Assembly: GCA_003250395.1 (NCBI GenBank) | Contig: QKGM01000024.1 | Span: 1-36,386 of the forward strand | Reading direction: 5' to 3' | DNA from: Bacteroidota bacterium | Lineage (GTDB): Bacteria; Bacteroidota; Bacteroidia; Bacteroidales; TTA-H9 | DNA: 36,386 nt | Part shown: piece after piece, positions 24,891 to 32,447 of the stretch | How the letters are laid out: the number at the start of each line of letters is the position of its first letter | Position numbering within the stretch: position 1 is the first letter of the stretch | Notes under the pieces: generated by a model | Seen by the model: only the letters and a program-made list of their open reading frames with translations | Database searches by the model: none | Told to the model about the DNA's origin: nothing | Translations under genes and position numbers: made by a program

Positions 24891-26331
24891 TAAATATATG
24901 TAATGCTTACATAAATAGTTTACTTGAAAAATCAATAATTATGAATTATTTAATACACTTGTTATTTACACGAATAAATTCAGCAGTCTATCTCTGAAGT
25001 CAGAAGATTCTTTTACCCGTCCCCACCCTTGAGGAAACAACCTTTTAGGTTCTAAAAAACAAATCGATACAATAATGAGATGATGATTTTTCATCCTCCA
25101 AAACCGTAGTCAGTTCCAGAATTATTTAAGACTCACCAGAATCATGATATTCTGAATAAGCCAGGATTAGCTGGTATTTTAACAAGAGACATTGCCCAAC
25201 CGGTCTACCACTGGAATACCGATTATTACTACTCCCTCCCCTTAACTGATAAAGAGGTATTAGCCATCAAAACCGGTAATGGGTCAATTTCTCATTAAAT
25301 CATTCCTGTTGTGCTCATGCCGGCTTCCCCACCCCAGGATGACAACTCTCAGGAACCTGTTATTTAACCGGTAACCGGATTCAAACCCAAATCATTGGAG
25401 ATATAAACGAACAAATGAGCAGGTTCTTACCTGTCTATTCACAAAAATCGAACTGATAACAAATGGGTATTGCTAAAATTGGGTCATCAATTCCTTACAG
25501 TTATCTCTCATTCATATGTAAGACAACTGAACATTACTGTATTCACATGCCTTTTATAGCAAAAAGATATCTTTGATATACCTTTGACCTATTTTAAAAG
25601 CAAATCAGGTACAGAATTAACACATAAAACACACGTAATTAACCAACCAGAAAATATAGTATTATAACTTATATTACTTATAAAGAGCCTAAAACAGGGA
25701 AAAACTGTAGTGATAAACCAAAAAATCAAGTACTATGGATTATACAATTATTAAAATTGTAAACCAAAAACCGGGATTTCTGTCAGGACAAACCCATTTA
25801 CCCGGGTAGAGAATGATATAGAACCACGTTCTTTTTTCGTATAATTATTGCTGACATCATGATTGTAACAGATCAAATTACAACCCAATAAAAGACAACA
25901 CAACAAAATTGCGTTAATCATCAGGGCCAGGAAAAACTACAAACTGTAACGCAAGAGTCAGTTTCTTTACCTGAAATCCCGGTTTATTCTGGAGCACGTT
26001 ATTCGCATCTGATATCAGATGTAATAGCTTTAGCAAAAAATCAGCATTGTAATGGTTCCCTGGTAAGGTCGGCTGTAATACCTCTTTCAGGTAGCTACTA
26101 TCAATTCACCAGGCTTGATCAATAAATTACTGAATATAAGAGCACCCTGGAATTAAAATATGAGCCATTAATAATGATAAGATGCAAAATAACAGATAGT
26201 ATTTTTGCCTTTTTCAGTCAGGTTGAATTACAACAGATGATTCCCTATCAGCCATATTCACAGAATGATCATTCAAATAACGGATATTACAGAGTGAATT
26301 TTAGTACTTTTGACGACATGAATTATCCAAT
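24891..26331. other. 1.4-kb gap without intact genes
   Basis: This is the largest gene-free stretch in the window. It is AT-rich. Apart from the interrupted frames described separately, I see no tRNA, no strong terminator hairpin, no CRISPR-like repeat and no transposase remnant. A short frame from ATG 25736 (24 codons) is not convincing. A noncoding RNA cannot be excluded by eye. Confidence 0.6.
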
Positions 26332-26335
26332 ATGA
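25083..26335 (+). pseudogene. possible eroded coding region, stop-interrupted frames
   Basis: This stretch has no intact gene. Runs of coding-like codons appear on the + strand, broken by stops. One frame starts with ATG at 25083 and meets TAG at 25107. It is then open for 62 codons to TAA at 25296 and for 22 more to TAA at 25365. Another frame is open for 77 codons (25892-26122), meets TAA at 26123 and is open for 69 more (26126-26332). Two such long runs separated by one stop are unusual in AT-rich noncoding DNA. I recognise no family in any segment. It could be an old pseudogene or chance; the confidence is low. Confidence 0.25.
26305..26312 (+). promoter_or_regulatory. putative -7 promoter box upstream of small ORF and rsgA
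   Basis: TACTTTTG fits TAnnTTTG. It lies about 20 bases before the ATG of the small ORF at 26332 and about 300 bases before rsgA. If used, it would serve rsgA through a long leader or through the small ORF. Confidence 0.4.
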
Positions 26336-26622
26336 TGTGTACAGCAATCCGGGACGAAATGAGCAACTATCATAACAAAGCCTTTAGAAAGGCCGGGGCT
26401 CAGTTTATGGTACAGAAACCTCAATACAAATCATGGGATAATTTAACATCTGGATTTTATTCTGCAATTCAATTCTTCTCTGTGTTAATTAAAGAATGGC
26501 ATACTTTGCCAGGGAAATACCCGATTATTGTTGATTTATTGGCCAGACAATCCCGGTTTGTCATTTCATCCCAGCTTTATTATTTCATTATTATCTTACA
26601 GATTGATTTTTGCCTTTTATGA
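26332..26622 (+). CDS. hypothetical small protein overlapping rsgA start
   Basis: A 96-codon open frame with no recognised domain. Its stop TGA overlaps the rsgA ATG (ATGA), which is how translationally coupled genes look. A -7-like box lies about 20 bases upstream. Against it, the C-terminal end (SQLYYFIIILQIDFCLL) looks like translated AT-rich DNA, and the composition is not clearly protein-like. It may equally be the rsgA leader. ATG 26335 is an alternative start. The frame differs from those of the interrupted segments upstream. Confidence 0.3.
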   Translation: MMCTAIRDEMSNYHNKAFRKAGAQFMVQKPQYKSWDNLTSGFYSAIQFFSVLIKEWHTLPGKYPIIVDLLARQSRFVISSQLYYFIIILQIDFCLL

Positions 26623-27557
26623 ACCAAAAAGGGTTGGTAATTAAATCCACCGGGAAGTGGTACATTGTCAGAACAAACAATGGAAATAATGTTCGTTGCT
26701 CACTGGCCGGGAAATTCCGGACACAGAATCTGCGATCCACCAATCCTATTGCCGTAGGTGACCGTATTCAATTCAAACCGGGCAACGATTCTGAAGGAAA
26801 CGGAACAATAGTTGTTATTGAGGAACGGAAAAACCATATTATCAGGAAAGCTACCAAGTTGTCGAGTTGTAGTCATGTGCTGGCTGCGAATATTGACCAG
26901 GCTTTGCTTGTGGTTACCCCATCGCAACCAAGAACCAGTACAGGGTTTATCGACCGATTTCTGGTCTCAGCAAATGCATTTGATATTCCGGTGGTAATAA
27001 TCTTCAATAAATCTGATTTATATACTACTGAGGACCGAAAGACCGTGGATACACTAATTGATCTTTACAAGAGAATTGGGCACCAATGCATGATTACATC
27101 GGCTTTGAAGGGAGACGGGATTACTGAACTCAGAGATCTTATGCACGATAGGATAAGTATGATTGCCGGCCATAGCGGTGCCGGAAAAAGTGCTCTGATC
27201 AACGCTGTTGAACCGGGGTTAAGAATTAAAACATGCGACATAAGTGATGCCAACCAGAAAGGCCGACATACGACTACTTTTGCCGAGATGCACCTGCTAA
27301 CAAATGGTGGATTCATCACTGATACTCCGGGCATCAAGGAATTTGGAATTAGTAGCATTGAGAAAAAAGAAATTGCGGGGTATTATCCTGAATTTTTCAA
27401 ACTGCTACATAAATGCAAATATTTCAATTGTTCACACATTCATGAGCCCGGATGCGCCGTAAAAGAAGCGATCGATGCTGGAGAGATTAACATCTCGAGG
27501 TATAAAAGCTACCTTAGTATAATGGGCGGGGAAGAATTCGATGATGAACATGATTAA
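26619..27557 (+). CDS. rsgA: ribosome small subunit-dependent GTPase A
   Basis: Circularly permuted GTPase that helps late 30S ribosomal subunit maturation. An N-terminal OB fold (about 1-75) precedes the GTPase domain with motifs in permuted order: NKSD (G4, 130-133), GHSGAGKS (G1, 184-191) and DTPG (G3, 235-238). The C-terminal zinc knuckle has Cys266, Cys271, His273 and Cys279, as in RsgA/YjeQ. At 312 aa the length is normal. The ATG at 26619 is preferred to TTG 26610, which would add three residues. The CBS-domain gene follows after 11 bases on the same strand, so it probably begins the envelope block's transcript. Confidence 0.95.
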   Translation: MNQKGLVIKSTGKWYIVRTNNGNNVRCSLAGKFRTQNLRSTNPIAVGDRIQFKPGNDSEGNGTIVVIEERKNHIIRKATKLSSCSHVLAANIDQALLVVTPSQPRTSTGFIDRFLVSANAFDIPVVIIFNKSDLYTTEDRKTVDTLIDLYKRIGHQCMITSALKGDGITELRDLMHDRISMIAGHSGAGKSALINAVEPGLRIKTCDISDANQKGRHTTTFAEMHLLTNGGFITDTPGIKEFGISSIEKKEIAGYYPEFFKLLHKCKYFNCSHIHEPGCAVKEAIDAGEINISRYKSYLSIMGGEEFDDEHD

Positions 27558-27568
27558 AAATTAAAAGA

Positions 27569-28231
27569 ATGCTAGCAAACGATTTCATCTCAGAGGATAT
27601 TTCACCACTGAAGACATCAGATACCGGCATCCAGGCCATCCAGATGATGGAAGAGTACCGGGTTAATCATCTACCGATTGTTAATGATTCTGATTTACTT
27701 GCCCTTATTTCAGAAGACGATGTTCTAGAATATGAAAACCCTGAAGACCCTGTTGGAGCTATGCCCATCAGTCACTCGAGGCAGTATGTAAAAGACCACC
27801 AGCATATTCTGGAGGTTTTCAGGATAATATATCTGCAAAGATTGACACTTATTCCTGTTGTCAATAAGAATGATAAATACGTGGGAAGCATAACCCTGCA
27901 TGACCTGATGTTTAAGATCGGGGAATTCGATTTATTTCAGAATCCCGGAGGTATCATTGTACTCGAGATTAATACCCGTGATTATTCAGCTGGCGAAATT
28001 GTAAGGATTATTGAATCGAACGATTCGACAATTCTGGGGCTATTGACCAATTCCATGCAGGATACGACTAAAATGACCATCACCATTAAAGTGAACAAAC
28101 TGGATATTACACCCATTCTGCAGACATTTTACAGGTTTAATTACACTGTATCGGCCTCTTTTGGACAGAATGACTATAACGACCTGTTGCGCGACCGCTA
28201 TGATTCACTTATGAATTATTTAAGCATCTGA
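27569..28231 (+). CDS. CBS-domain protein with C-terminal ACT-like region
   Basis: A 220-aa cytosolic protein with two CBS repeats, about 1-60 (MMEEYRVNHLPIVNDSDLLALISEDDVLEY) and 70-120 (LEVFRIIYLQRLTLIPVVNKNDKYVGSITLHDLM). A C-terminal region of about 90 residues (GGIIVLEINTRDYSAGEIVRIIESND) looks like an ACT-type fold. CBS pairs usually sense adenine nucleotides. In Bacteroidota this protein typically sits next to nadK, suggesting nucleotide-linked sensing, but its partner is unknown. Here a BamA-like gene follows with no gap, so translation is probably coupled. Confidence 0.88.
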   Translation: MLANDFISEDISPLKTSDTGIQAIQMMEEYRVNHLPIVNDSDLLALISEDDVLEYENPEDPVGAMPISHSRQYVKDHQHILEVFRIIYLQRLTLIPVVNKNDKYVGSITLHDLMFKIGEFDLFQNPGGIIVLEINTRDYSAGEIVRIIESNDSTILGLLTNSMQDTTKMTITIKVNKLDITPILQTFYRFNYTVSASFGQNDYNDLLRDRYDSLMNYLSI

Positions 28232-28234
28232 TTG

Positions 28235-29647
28235 ATGGGCATTAGAACAAAGCAGGTAAACTCTTTAATATTTTACCTTCTAATTCTGATTATATCTATT
28301 CCTGATATTTCAGCGCAACAAAATATCAGGATTGACTCAATCATCCTTACTGGCAATTATAAAACCAAGCCTTATATCATCTTGCGGGAAATTACCTTTA
28401 AAGCCGGTGATACCCTCGATCCTGCAATTCTGGAGGCCAAAGTGGAGCAAAGCAGGGAAAACCTGCTCAACATTCCGTTATTCAATTTTGTTGAGACAGT
28501 AATTGATCAGGACACCACCTCCATGGAAAACGCAGTGGTCAGGTTCATCTTCACCGAACGCTGGTACATCTGGCCATATCCTATCGTCGAGGTAGCAGAC
28601 AGAAATTTTAATGCATGGTGGAGAGCCAAAAATATGAACAGGCTGAATTTTGGCGGTTATCTTCTTGTAGAAAACTTCAGAGGCAGACTTGAAAGACTAA
28701 AACTACTGGCAAAATGGGGTTTCGATCAGAAATTCCAGGCAGAATATTACCGACCATACTTGAATAAATCGCGGACCATTGGGCTTCTTCTACAGGGTGA
28801 ATTCATGGGAAATCATGAAGTTGCCGCTTCTACGAATCATGAAAACGATGTAATCTTTGTAAAAAGCGACAACAATTGGATCCGTACCTATCTCAGTTTC
28901 TACAACGCGATTGTCTATCGGCCTGTTATTCACAACAGTCATGAATTAGGCATAGGATGGTCGCTAAACACTTCAGAAGATACCCTGACTCAATTCAATC
29001 AGGAATTATGGCCAAACAAAACGGAGCAATATTTAAGTATCAGATACCAGTTCAAACACGATAAGCGTGATTATCGCCACTATCCTCTGAACGGAAGATA
29101 CCTGGATTTTAGTCTGGCTACCTATATTCCTGTTCAGGCATCCAGACGGAAAATTGAATATACCGAAGCAGAATTCAATGCAAGATTTTATCGTCCAATC
29201 TATACGGGATGGTGGTTGTCGGGGGGGCTCTATGGCAGGTTAAATTCGGCAAATCCAGCATCCTATTATCTCATGCAGGGATTGGGTAACAGCCGCTATT
29301 TTGTAAGGGGTTATGAATATTATCTGATTGATGGGCAAAAAACATTTCTTGCAAAATCGAATGTAACCTTTGCTTTGATCAAACCTATCGAACGTCAGCT
29401 CCCCTATGTCCATAATCCAAGATTTGGGAGAATACACTATGCAGTATATCTCAGGGGCTTTGTTGATGCAGGCATCATGCACAATGATCTGGAGACACTC
29501 TTGAGCAGGCTCAGCAACAAATGGCTGATTGGGTATGGTCTGGGATGTGATTTGGTGACCTATTATGATAAAGTTCTGAGAGTTGAATACAGTTTTAACC
29601 AAATGGGGGAATCGGGAATTTTTATTCACTTTACCACCTCAATTTAA
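28235..29647 (+). CDS. small BamA/TamA-like outer membrane protein with one POTRA domain
   Basis: A 470-aa Omp85-family-like protein. It has a signal peptide (cleavage after ISA, near residue 27), one POTRA domain (about 30-105; IRIDSIILTGNYKTKPYIILREITFKAGD then NLLNIPLFNFVETVI), and a C-terminal beta-barrel (about 120-470) with the signature NSRYFVRGYEYY, whose RGY is the VRGF/Y motif of the barrel lid loop. BamA carries five POTRA domains and TamA three, so this is a reduced relative. Its substrate is unknown. It begins four bases after the CBS stop codon (TTG 28232 or ATG 28235; ATG chosen) and precedes nadK. Confidence 0.82.
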   Translation: MGIRTKQVNSLIFYLLILIISIPDISAQQNIRIDSIILTGNYKTKPYIILREITFKAGDTLDPAILEAKVEQSRENLLNIPLFNFVETVIDQDTTSMENAVVRFIFTERWYIWPYPIVEVADRNFNAWWRAKNMNRLNFGGYLLVENFRGRLERLKLLAKWGFDQKFQAEYYRPYLNKSRTIGLLLQGEFMGNHEVAASTNHENDVIFVKSDNNWIRTYLSFYNAIVYRPVIHNSHELGIGWSLNTSEDTLTQFNQELWPNKTEQYLSIRYQFKHDKRDYRHYPLNGRYLDFSLATYIPVQASRRKIEYTEAEFNARFYRPIYTGWWLSGGLYGRLNSANPASYYLMQGLGNSRYFVRGYEYYLIDGQKTFLAKSNVTFALIKPIERQLPYVHNPRFGRIHYAVYLRGFVDAGIMHNDLETLLSRLSNKWLIGYGLGCDLVTYYDKVLRVEYSFNQMGESGIFIHFTTSI

Positions 29648-29726
29648 ACAACTGTTGAATCTGTCAGCACCCATCCTCCAACAAATCTCTAACGAACAAA
29701 GAAACATAGCATAAGCTTTAATTTCA

Positions 29727-29734
29727 TACCTTTG
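29727..29734 (+). promoter_or_regulatory. putative -7 promoter box of nadK
   Basis: TACCTTTG fits TAnnTTTG and lies 31 bases before the nadK start codon. No -33 partner was found. Confidence 0.45.
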
Positions 29735-29765
29735 CCATTAGCCTCCTTGATTTATACTGAAAAAC

Positions 29766-30638
29766 ATGAAAATTGCTTTGTTTGCCCGGAGCGTTCATCC
29801 CGAAGATTTCGGCCTGATTCAAAAGCTCATAAAACTGCTTGGACAGTTTAAAGTCACTCCGGTGTTTTATAAACCATTACTCGACCGATTACAAGACGGG
29901 TTGAAAATAGATGCGGAAACGTTTGAAAGACATAGTGATATTGATCAATCATATAACTTTATTTTTTCTATTGGCGGGGATGGAACTTTATTAGACACTC
30001 TTGGCTATGCTGTTCCAAATAATATCCCAATAATGGGAATAAACACAGGACGATTGGGATTCCTCAGTACGATTTCGCCACACCAGATAGATCAAGCGCT
30101 TGATTGCCTTATGAACCATGAATATAAGATTGAAGAAAGGAGCCTTGTTGAGCTGAAACCAGCTCTTAGCCTTTTCGGTGATTTCAATCTTGCCCTCAAC
30201 GAAATTAGCATTCAAAAAAGAAACCCCACTACTATGCTGACTATTAACGTGTCGGTTGATGGCGAATATCTAAATTCTTACTGGGGTGATGGCATAATGA
30301 TTGCCACCCCCACAGGTAGTACAGCATATTCTTTAAGTTGTGGCGGACCAATCATGACCCCTGACAGCAAAAATTTGATTATTACACCAATTGCTCCGCA
30401 CAACCTGACTGTTCGCCCAATAGTTGTTCCTGACACCAGTCGGATAAGCCTGATAATTGAAGGGAGAGAATCGAGTTTCATCCTGGGACTTGATTCAAGA
30501 ACACAGATTGCCACTGCAGATACAACCCTTGAGGTGAGTCGTTCAGAGGCTATAGCAAGAATAGTAAGGCTACCGGGGAATCATTTTTTCACAACGATCC
30601 GTCGAAAACTGGCATGGGGACTTGATCTGAGGAATTAA
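29766..30638 (+). CDS. nadK: NAD kinase
   Basis: Cytosolic ATP-NAD kinase that makes NADP+. It has the diagnostic FSIGGDGTLLD loop (GGDGT at 70-74), NEISIQKR (Asn145-Glu146), and DGIMIATPTGSTAYSLSCGGPI, the conserved NAD-binding and catalytic stretch. It has the usual 290-aa length. In Bacteroidota it usually lies next to a CBS-domain gene. Here the BamA-like gene stands between them. A -7-like box just upstream suggests its own promoter. Confidence 0.96.
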   Translation: MKIALFARSVHPEDFGLIQKLIKLLGQFKVTPVFYKPLLDRLQDGLKIDAETFERHSDIDQSYNFIFSIGGDGTLLDTLGYAVPNNIPIMGINTGRLGFLSTISPHQIDQALDCLMNHEYKIEERSLVELKPALSLFGDFNLALNEISIQKRNPTTMLTINVSVDGEYLNSYWGDGIMIATPTGSTAYSLSCGGPIMTPDSKNLIITPIAPHNLTVRPIVVPDTSRISLIIEGRESSFILGLDSRTQIATADTTLEVSRSEAIARIVRLPGNHFFTTIRRKLAWGLDLRN

Positions 30639-30745
30639 TTAATACGTCACGAAAATAATAACTGATTTGGCCTTTAAAAAGGTTAAAAAGTGCAATCATT
30701 GGATATTTCAGATACTATACAAAGCAATTTGGAGTTATCCCTAAC

Positions 30746-31567
30746 ATGAAAAAACTGGCTCTGGCAATACTAATTATCGCCACTCATATTTTAGCGATGG
30801 GACAATATCTTGAGATAGGTCCTGTTGCAGGTGTGTCGTATTATATTGGTGATATCAATCCATCCAAGCACTTTTCAGGGGTCTCACCTGCTTTTGGTCT
30901 GGTAGCCCGGATGAATTACACAAGCCGATGGACTCTTAAAGGGGCAATAAACATAGGAAAGATCAAAGCATCAGATGCAGATTATCAGGCGTTTTATGGC
31001 AGAAACCTAAGTTTTGAGAGCACACTTACAGAAATTTCAGCTCAGGTTGAGCTGAACTTTTTACCTTATTTTACCGGTAGTTCCAAAGAATTTTTTACAC
31101 CCTATATCTTTGCTGGCCTTTCAGGATTTATATTTAATCCTAAGGCATTGTACAATGGGAGTTGGGTTGAGCTTCAACCGCTGAATACTGAAGGACAAGA
31201 TACAAAGGCCTATCCTGACCGGTCTCCTTATGCTACTGCAGGCATTGCATTCCCATTTGGGCTTGGAATGAAGCTCAGCCTGGGAAAACGTTGGTGCATA
31301 GGACTGGAATGGGGACTGAGAAAAACTTTTACCGACTATCTTGATGATGTGAGTACAACCTACTACCTGCAGGGGGAAGATATTAACCCGCAAGTAGCTG
31401 AAGAATACCTCTCTGATCCAACTATGAGCCATACTCCGGGGATGCAAAGGGGCAATTCGCAGAACAATGACTGGTACAGTTTTGCAGTAGGTTTTCTGAC
31501 TTATAGGTTCAGCCTTCAGAAGGAACCTCGTTGTAATGATTTTAAAAATGTTCAAAAGTTCAGATAA
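30746..31567 (+). CDS. DUF6089 outer membrane beta-barrel protein
   Basis: A 273-aa predicted barrel of the DUF6089 family, a Bacteroidota group often placed between nadK and uppS. It has a signal peptide (MKKLALAILIIATHILAMGQ, cleavage near residue 20), then LEIGPVAGVSYYIGDINPSKHFSGVSPAFGL, the strong family signature. Glycine and aromatic rich strands continue to the end (DWYSFAVGFLTYRFS). The gene order and the family suggest a role in envelope integrity or type IX secretion-related structure, but function is unproven. Confidence 0.85.
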   Translation: MKKLALAILIIATHILAMGQYLEIGPVAGVSYYIGDINPSKHFSGVSPAFGLVARMNYTSRWTLKGAINIGKIKASDADYQAFYGRNLSFESTLTEISAQVELNFLPYFTGSSKEFFTPYIFAGLSGFIFNPKALYNGSWVELQPLNTEGQDTKAYPDRSPYATAGIAFPFGLGMKLSLGKRWCIGLEWGLRKTFTDYLDDVSTTYYLQGEDINPQVAEEYLSDPTMSHTPGMQRGNSQNNDWYSFAVGFLTYRFSLQKEPRCNDFKNVQKFR

Positions 31568-31595
31568 ATATGTCAGTGAATTTGGCGATATATGG

Positions 31596-31603
31596 TAAAT
31601 TTG
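31596..31603 (+). promoter_or_regulatory. putative -7 promoter box of uppS
   Basis: TAAATTTG fits TAnnTTTG and lies 69 bases before the uppS start codon. No -33 TTTG was found at 19-21 bases. Confidence 0.35.
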
Positions 31604-31672
31604 CCGTGCTTTTGACAAAGCGTGTCTGCAGAACAGGTATTGTTAAACCCCGATAGTCAACAATTGCTATAG

Positions 31673-32434
31673 ATGATAGATCTGAAAGATCAAATTGATT
31701 TAAAGAAACTTCCCCGTCATGTAGCCGTCATAATGGACGGAAATGGCCGTTGGGCTGCTATTCATGGGAAGGAACGTGTTTTCGGCCATCAAAACGGCGT
31801 TACTTCTGTTCGGGAAACGGCAGAGGCTGCTGCAGAACTGGGTATTGAATTTCTCACGCTCTATGCATTTAGTACGGAAAACTGGAACCGGCCACCTGAT
31901 GAAGTAGAAGCATTGATGAGCTTATTGGTTAATACTATTCATAGTGAGATGGATACCCTGTATAAAAACAATATCAGGTTAAATGCAATCGGTGATCTGG
32001 ACAGTTTAAAACCAGGAACGAAAGCGGAACTTCTCAATGCCATAGAACAAACAAAAGATCATGAAAGAATGGTCATGACGCTGGCTCTTTCCTATAGTTC
32101 GAGGTGGGAGATAACCAATGCCATGAGAAAAATTGCTGAAAAAGTACAAAATGGCAATCTTAAAGCAGAAGAAATAACAGATCAGACAATTGCAAACCAA
32201 CTGGCCACTGCTACAATGCCTGATCCTGAATTGCTGATAAGAACGAGTGGAGAATTCCGGCTTAGCAATTATCTTCTCTGGCAAATTGCTTATTCGGAAT
32301 TGTACTTTACCTCAACACTATGGCCCGACTTCAGACGTAAAGATTTTTACAAAGCCCTCATAGATTTCCAAAAACGTGAACGCAGATTCGGCAAAACAAG
32401 TGATCAGATTAAAGCCGGACTGGCAAGGCCATAA
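31673..32434 (+). CDS. uppS: isoprenyl transferase (undecaprenyl diphosphate synthase)
   Basis: Cis-prenyltransferase that builds the C55 carrier for peptidoglycan and surface glycans, at the cytosolic membrane face. The N-terminal motif HVAVIMDGNGRWA contains the catalytic Asp22. LYAFSTENWNRP is the next conserved segment, and RTSGEFRLSNYLLWQIAYSELYF (Arg190, Arg196, Glu209) is the C-terminal signature for IPP and Mg2+. The common NYGGRDEI motif appears here as SYSSRWEI, a change seen in this phylum's UppS proteins as far as I recall. At 253 aa the length is normal. bamA begins 13 bases later. Confidence 0.95.
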   Translation: MIDLKDQIDLKKLPRHVAVIMDGNGRWAAIHGKERVFGHQNGVTSVRETAEAAAELGIEFLTLYAFSTENWNRPPDEVEALMSLLVNTIHSEMDTLYKNNIRLNAIGDLDSLKPGTKAELLNAIEQTKDHERMVMTLALSYSSRWEITNAMRKIAEKVQNGNLKAEEITDQTIANQLATATMPDPELLIRTSGEFRLSNYLLWQIAYSELYFTSTLWPDFRRKDFYKALIDFQKRERRFGKTSDQIKAGLARP

Positions 32435-32447
32435 GCCCTAAAATACA

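Noticed and set aside
31121..31618. 165-codon minus-strand frame
   Set aside because: Antisense to the DUF6089 barrel gene with its signal peptide; it has no recognisable domain.
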